9,968 nucleotides of DNA, taken from positions 1 to 9,968 of the forward strand of contig JALHET010000050.1 in the NCBI GenBank assembly GCA_022839525.1, in the 5' to 3' direction. The translations under genes and the position numbers were made by a program. The notes under the pieces were generated by a model, which saw only the letters and a program-made list of their open reading frames with translations, did no database searches and was not told where the DNA came from. The DNA comes from Lentisphaerota bacterium. GTDB taxonomy: Bacteria; Verrucomicrobiota; Kiritimatiellia; RFP12; UBA1067. Positions 6,503 through 9,968 of the stretch are shown here, one piece after another (within the stretch, counting starts at the first letter, position 1; every line of letters starts with the position of its first letter).

Positions 6503-6871
6503 ATGAGCGGCGGTAAAAAAGTCTGGTATTTCCCCGATGGTTATCTTCCCGAAAAGAACCCTGACAGTTTGGTGGAAGCGCACGAAGCCCTGATGCTTTT
6601 CAACACGCTTGATCAGGAGGCACGGGTTCTGATCGATGTTTATTTTACGGAACGGGCGCCCATCAAGGATATTCCGGTCACTGTTGCCCCCGAACGGATC
6701 ATCGCTCTTCGCCTTGACCATCCGGAAGATCTCGCCGGAACCGTGATCCCGCCCCTCACCCAATATGCGCTGCGGATCCGCTCGAACATCAATATCGTGG
6801 TTCAGTTCGGACGGATCGATACCACCCAGACGAATATGTCCTATTATGTGGGAATCGGTTACTGCGAGTGA
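6503..6871 (+). CDS. ASRT-like protein (sensory rhodopsin transducer family, PF07100 type)
   Basis: A 122-residue single-domain beta-protein without signal peptide, so cytosolic. It follows the Anabaena sensory rhodopsin transducer pattern along its full length: W8 and DGY (12-14), AHE (26-28), LFNTLDQEARVLIDVYF (32-48), R51-x-P, VTVAPERIIALRLD (59-72), Y88, S94, then VVQFGRID (99-106) near the end. In Anabaena the protein is a tetramer that relays a photoreceptor signal. Comparative work on the family predicted a broader role as a small-molecule (possibly carbohydrate) binding domain in heterotrophs, and no rhodopsin is visible here. ATG 6503 has AAAGGAA (6490-6496) upstream. The next gene begins about 56 bases after its stop on the same strand, so co-transcription with the ceramidase-like gene is likely. 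Family assignment is strong; ligand and function are inferred. Confidence 0.85.
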   Translation: MSGGKKVWYFPDGYLPEKNPDSLVEAHEALMLFNTLDQEARVLIDVYFTERAPIKDIPVTVAPERIIALRLDHPEDLAGTVIPPLTQYALRIRSNINIVVQFGRIDTTQTNMSYYVGIGYCE

Positions 6872-6927
6872 GCAGAAGCAGGCCGGCCTTCAAAAACCGG
6901 ATCCGCTGACTGACAAGGAAAATGATG

Positions 6928-8370
6928 ATGAAAAAAATACGGGGAAGGCTGATCGGCGCTCTGGTTATTTCTCTCGCGATTCCCGGCAGGGCTGATTCCG
7001 CCCTTTTCCGCGCGGGAGCGGCGCGGGGCAACATCACACCGGAATTGGGGAACGGGATCGTCGGCGGCTTTACCGCTTTTCCGGCCACGCATGTGCACGA
7101 CGACCTGTGGGTGCGCTGCCTGGCGCTAGACGACGGCAAAACGCGCTTGGTGTTTGCCGTGTGCGACCTGATCGGCTTCGACTCCTGCATGAGCGACGAA
7201 GCCCGGCGGCTTGTACAGGAGGAGACCGGGCTTCCCGCCTGCCATCTCCTTGTCTCGGCGACACACACCCACTCGGCGGTCTGCGCCCGGGGAGACATGG
7301 ACAGTTACACCGCAACTCCCAAAATGACCGCTTACCAGAAGGCCGTGGCGCGCCGCATCGCGGACACGGTGCGCTGTGCCCTCAACAATCTCGCGCCGGC
7401 CCGCATCGGCTGGGCAACCGCAACCGAGCCGCGCCACGTCTTCAACCGCCGCTGGCTTATGAAGCCCGGCACCGTGTCGGCGGATCCCTTCGGCGGCACG
7501 AACGATCTGGTGAAAACGAATCCGGGACGGCTCAATCCGAATCTGGTCAAGCCCGCCGGGCCGACCGATCCCGAGATCTGTTTCTTTGCGGTGCAAACGC
7601 CGGCGGGCCGTCCGATCGCGCTTTTCGCGAACTATTCGCTGCACTATGTGGGAGGCGTGCGCGGCGCGGACATCTCGGCCGACTACTACGGGATGTTCAA
7701 CGACCGCGTCCAGCAGCTACTGGGGGCGGACCGGCAAGACCCGCCCTTCATTTCCATTATGAGCAACGGCACCAGCGGAGACATCAACAACATCGACTTC
7801 ACCAAGCCCGCCGAGAAGCTGCCGCCATACGCGAAGATGCGGATCGTGGCCGACGACGTGGCCCAGAAAGTCCATGCGGCTTACCAGACCATCCGATGGC
7901 GCGACCGCGTGACGCTTAGCGCGTCAGTCGGGAATATCGAAATGCGGCTCCGCCACCCGACGCCGGAGCAGCTCGCATGGGCCGAGGCTGTGATCCGCGC
8001 CAAAACCGCAAACGGTAAAGGGAACGCGATGAAATCCTACTTCGCCGAACGGTGCGTGCAGATGGCCAAGGAGCCGGAACAGGTGAAGATCCCGTTGCAG
8101 GTCTTGCGTGTCGGCGAGGTTGGAATCGCGGCCATGCCGTTCGAGGTTTTCTGCGCGACCGGTCTGGAGATAAAACGCCGCAGCCCGTTTAAGCCTACCT
8201 TTGTCGTCGGGCTGGCAAACGGATGTCTCGATTATCTGCCGACCCCGGATCAGCACAAGCTCGGCGGCTACGAGACGTGGTTCGCATCCTGCCTGCTTGA
8301 ACCCGACGCGGAACCTAAGCTTGTCGAGACGCTATTAGGCATGCTTATGCGGCTGCAAACGGGCGGCTGA
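6928..8370 (+). CDS. Exported neutral/alkaline ceramidase-like hydrolase
   Basis: The 480-residue product matches the N-terminal catalytic domain of neutral/alkaline non-lysosomal ceramidases (PF04734 type), zinc amidases that split ceramide into sphingosine and fatty acid. It lacks their C-terminal Ig-like domain; full ceramidases are about 650-750 residues. A signal peptide covers about 1-24. Visible marks are ITPELG (36-41), SATHTHSAV with H113/H115, FANYSLHY with H239, SADYYG (250-255), NGTSGDINNID (280-290), MPFEVF with E406, and LDYLP with Y436 followed by GGYE. The His, Glu and Tyr positions fit the ceramidase zinc site, but the usual nucleophile Ser (GDxSPN region) is Asn287. True ceramidase activity is therefore doubtful. 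Three ATGs occur in a row at 6922-6930; the third (6928) is chosen because AAGGA (6915-6919) then sits eight bases away. It is probably co-transcribed with the ASRT-like gene. Confidence 0.82.
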   Translation: MKKIRGRLIGALVISLAIPGRADSALFRAGAARGNITPELGNGIVGGFTAFPATHVHDDLWVRCLALDDGKTRLVFAVCDLIGFDSCMSDEARRLVQEETGLPACHLLVSATHTHSAVCARGDMDSYTATPKMTAYQKAVARRIADTVRCALNNLAPARIGWATATEPRHVFNRRWLMKPGTVSADPFGGTNDLVKTNPGRLNPNLVKPAGPTDPEICFFAVQTPAGRPIALFANYSLHYVGGVRGADISADYYGMFNDRVQQLLGADRQDPPFISIMSNGTSGDINNIDFTKPAEKLPPYAKMRIVADDVAQKVHAAYQTIRWRDRVTLSASVGNIEMRLRHPTPEQLAWAEAVIRAKTANGKGNAMKSYFAERCVQMAKEPEQVKIPLQVLRVGEVGIAAMPFEVFCATGLEIKRRSPFKPTFVVGLANGCLDYLPTPDQHKLGGYETWFASCLLEPDAEPKLVETLLGMLMRLQTGG

Positions 8371-8372
8371 CG

Positions 8373-8395
8373 CGGGGTGCCCTGCTTTAACCCCG
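8373..8395. repeat. Small inverted repeat downstream of the ceramidase-like gene
   Basis: CGGGGT (8373-8378) pairs with ACCCCG (8390-8395) around an 11-nt loop, starting 3 bases after the stop codon. No T-run follows, so it is at best a weak or factor-dependent transcription end signal. The rest of the gap to hydF (8396-8485) shows no convincing promoter. Confidence 0.3.
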
Positions 8396-8485
8396 GGCGG
8401 CGTTACGCATAGGCGATGTCACGCCTCACGGGATCGTAGAATGTCTGTGCCGATAACCGTATCACCTTCCACCTGTCTACCTACT

Positions 8486-9709
8486 ATGAGCCTCAACCAA
8501 ACACCCCAAGGTGAACGTGTCCACATCGCGCTGTTCGGCCGCCGCAACGTCGGCAAATCGAGCCTCATCAACGCCCTTACGAACCAGGAAGTCTCGATCG
8601 TCTCCGATGTCAAAGGCACAACCACCGACCCCGTCTCCAAAGCCATGGAGCTGCTGCCGCTCGGCCCCATCATGATCATCGACACGCCCGGCCTGGACGA
8701 CGAGGGCACCCTCGGCAACCTGCGCGTCCAGCGCACACGCGACGTGTTGAACAAAACCGACATCGCCTTGCTCATCACCGAAGCCGAATTCGGGCTCGGT
8801 GCCTGTGAGCGCGAGTTCCTCTCCCTCATCCGCGCGAAAAAAACCCCTCTGCTCGTGGTCTTCAACAAAACGGACCTCGCCACCCTCTCCGAAGAGGCTG
8901 TCCGTGCCGCCGCCGAACAGGCTCAAGCCCCCATCCATTGCGTTTCCTCGGCAACCCGCGCCGGGATCGAAGACCTTAAGCTCGCGCTCGCCAAAATCGT
9001 TCCCGAAGACGCAGGCGCCGGATCGCTCATACGGGATCTTCTCGCACCCAACGACCTCGTGGTGCTGGTGACCCCGATCGACAGCGCCGCCCCAAAGGGA
9101 CGGCTCATCCTGCCCCAGCAACAGACCATCCGCGACATCCTCGAAGCCGGCGCGGCCGCGCTCGTCACCCGCGAAACGGAACTGCAATCCGCTTTAAAGA
9201 GTCTGGCAAGAAAACCGCGCCTCGTGGTCACCGATTCGCAAGCCTTTGCAAAAGTGGCCGCGGAAACCCCGCGTGATGTGCCGCTCACCTCCTTCTCCAT
9301 CCTCTTCGCCCGGTACAAGGGTGACCTCCCCACACTCGTCAGCGGCGCCCGGGCGGCGGACGCGCTCAAGGACGGCGACCGGGTGTTGATCGCGGAAGGG
9401 TGCACACACCAACGGCAATGCGATGACATCGGCACGGTTAAGATTCCCCGCTGGCTGCTGCGGCACACGGGTAAACGGCTCGTGCTGGAACACGCCAGCG
9501 GCATGAAATACCCTAAAGACCTTTCGTCCTTTGCTCTGATTGTCCACTGCGGCGCGTGCATGCTCAGCCGGGGGGAAATGCACGACCGTATCCAACAAGC
9601 CGGTGCGGCAGGCGTCCCCATTGTCAATTACGGTGTGCTGATCGCCCACATGCAGGGGATACTTCCACGCTGTCTTGAGCCGTTCGCTCCGGCCGTCCCC
9701 GTCCAGTGA
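8486..9709 (+). CDS. hydF: [FeFe]-hydrogenase H-cluster maturation GTPase HydF
   Basis: HydF is the cytosolic scaffold on which HydE and HydG build the diiron subcluster before it is handed to apo-[FeFe] hydrogenase. The 407-residue protein has three parts. The N-terminal GTPase carries P-loop GRRNVGKSS (18-26), TTTDP (45-49), DTPGLDD (66-72), NKTD (127-130) and SSAT (154-157). A dimerisation domain follows (about 180-290). The C-terminal [4Fe-4S] domain has C306-T-H308 and H354-C355-x-x-C358, the CxHx(n)HCxxC signature with n=45. All ligands are present, so it should be functional. The frame is open from ATG 8441, but I prefer ATG 8486 because the protein then begins MSLNQTPQGERVHIALFG as other HydF proteins do. 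Neither start has a good Shine-Dalgarno. hydE, hydG and the hydrogenase are not in the window. Confidence 0.95.
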   Translation: MSLNQTPQGERVHIALFGRRNVGKSSLINALTNQEVSIVSDVKGTTTDPVSKAMELLPLGPIMIIDTPGLDDEGTLGNLRVQRTRDVLNKTDIALLITEAEFGLGACEREFLSLIRAKKTPLLVVFNKTDLATLSEEAVRAAAEQAQAPIHCVSSATRAGIEDLKLALAKIVPEDAGAGSLIRDLLAPNDLVVLVTPIDSAAPKGRLILPQQQTIRDILEAGAAALVTRETELQSALKSLARKPRLVVTDSQAFAKVAAETPRDVPLTSFSILFARYKGDLPTLVSGARAADALKDGDRVLIAEGCTHQRQCDDIGTVKIPRWLLRHTGKRLVLEHASGMKYPKDLSSFALIVHCGACMLSRGEMHDRIQQAGAAGVPIVNYGVLIAHMQGILPRCLEPFAPAVPVQ

Positions 9710-9757
9710 AGGCCGGGCATGCCCAAATTCCTTCCTTGGATGCGACACCGGCCTTTT
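9709..9757 (+). terminator. Possible terminator after hydF, overlapping the next promoter
   Basis: AAGGCCGG (9709-9716) pairs with CCGGCCTT (9748-9755) and ends in a short T-run (9754-9757). The 31-nt loop begins inside a second palindrome, GGGCATGCCC (9715-9724), which competes with the long stem. The stem is GC-rich but the T-run is only four bases, so efficiency is uncertain. It overlaps the kduI promoter. Confidence 0.4.
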
Positions 9758-9765
9758 GCTATATT
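9736..9765 (+). promoter_or_regulatory. Extended -10 promoter for kduI
   Basis: TTGGAT (9736-9741) is followed after 18 bases by TATATT (9760-9765), with TGC just before the -10 giving an extended -10. Transcription would start near 9772, about 37 nt before the ATG. The TTTTGCTATATT block resembles the TTTTCTGCTATACT block before the superoxide reductase gene. Confidence 0.55.
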
Positions 9766-9808
9766 ATGTCTATGCGATTACTGTCTGACTGAGCAAGAAG
9801 GAGATGAC

Positions 9809-9968
9809 ATGCATACAATCGAAGCCCCCGACAGACTCTCTTACCGCCGGATGACGACCGATGAGTTGAGAAGCCGCTTCGTGATCGGCGACCTTTTTCA
9901 GGCTGGGCAGATCACCCTGTTCTACACCAATGTCGACCGCGCGGTGGTCGGTGGCATCGTGCCGACCG
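9809..9968 (+). CDS. kduI: 5-dehydro-4-deoxy-D-glucuronate isomerase (N-terminal part)
   Basis: KduI isomerises 5-keto-4-deoxyuronate (DKI), the product of unsaturated uronates released from pectin and other polyuronides, to 3-deoxy-D-glycero-2,5-hexodiulosonate (DKII). This is a cytosolic step toward KDG. Only the first 53 residues are present; the gene runs off the right edge (full family length is about 275-280 residues). The visible part fits the family's N-terminus: RMTTDELRSRFVIGDLF (residues 14-30), then ITLFYTNVDRAVVGGIVPT (35-53), with the typical DR..VGG.VP signature. The zinc-binding cupin residues lie beyond the edge. ATG 9809 has AAGGAG (9798-9803) upstream and its own extended -10 promoter. 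It indicates that the organism uses uronic-acid polymers. Confidence 0.88.
   Translation, partial: MHTIEAPDRLSYRRMTTDELRSRFVIGDLFQAGQITLFYTNVDRAVVGGIVPT

Noticed and set aside
8441..8485. Upstream start for HydF adding 15 residues
   Set aside because: The extra residues do not resemble HydF N-termini, while MSLNQTPQGER at 8486 does. The lack of a Shine-Dalgarno at either start leaves some doubt.
1..9968. tRNA, rRNA, CRISPR array, riboswitch, transposase or rhodopsin gene
   Set aside because: I looked on both strands and found no spaced direct repeats, no tRNA-like fold, no transposase motifs and no seven-helix retinal protein.

Overview
The window is GC-rich, densely coded bacterial DNA. 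Gene content points to an anaerobe: a one-iron superoxide reductase at the left and HydF, the [FeFe]-hydrogenase maturation GTPase, at the right. Secreted polysaccharide-type proteins (a decayed GH2-like glycosidase), ceramidase-like and FnIII proteins, and the first codons of kduI (uronate catabolism) fit a heterotroph of the PVC group. Kiritimatiellota/Verrucomicrobiota is my best guess, but it is an inference from gene style and not from a marker gene.

Layout, left to right. 2-82: tail of an unrecognised + strand gene. 153-542: superoxide reductase with its own extended -10 promoter. 584-1318 (-): membrane-anchored M15-type peptidase, converging on the superoxide reductase gene. 1319-1638: a 320-base divergent intergenic region holding a TATACT promoter for the peptidase and a perfect 19-bp inverted repeat with a 5-nt loop. 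1639-3606: lipoprotein with six tandem FnIII domains. 3622-4179 (-): small exported protein of unknown function with a near-consensus promoter. 4400-5170: exported endonuclease/exonuclease/phosphatase (EEP) enzyme with a complete active site. 5145-6330 (-): a frameshifted, internally deleted relic of a GH2-like protein that overlaps the EEP gene tail to tail. 6503-6871 and 6928-8370: an apparent two-gene transcription unit, an ASRT-type (sensory rhodopsin transducer family) small beta-protein followed by an exported neutral-ceramidase-like protein. 8486-9709: hydF. 9809-9968: start of kduI behind an extended -10 promoter.

How they work together: there is no single large operon. Most genes are monocistronic or divergently paired. 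The block from 4400 to 8370 looks like a small exported-hydrolase island (EEP enzyme, GH2 relic, ASRT-like putative ligand-binding protein, ceramidase-like hydrolase). It may have served one organic substrate, with the glycosidase since lost. Superoxide reductase and HydF are housekeeping genes of anaerobic life and are not obviously linked to it. No tRNA, rRNA, CRISPR array, transposase or phage gene was seen. The items most worth a second look are the hairpin at 1455-1497, the ASRT-like/ceramidase-like pair with no rhodopsin in view, the replaced nucleophile motif in the ceramidase-like protein, and the GH2 relic.
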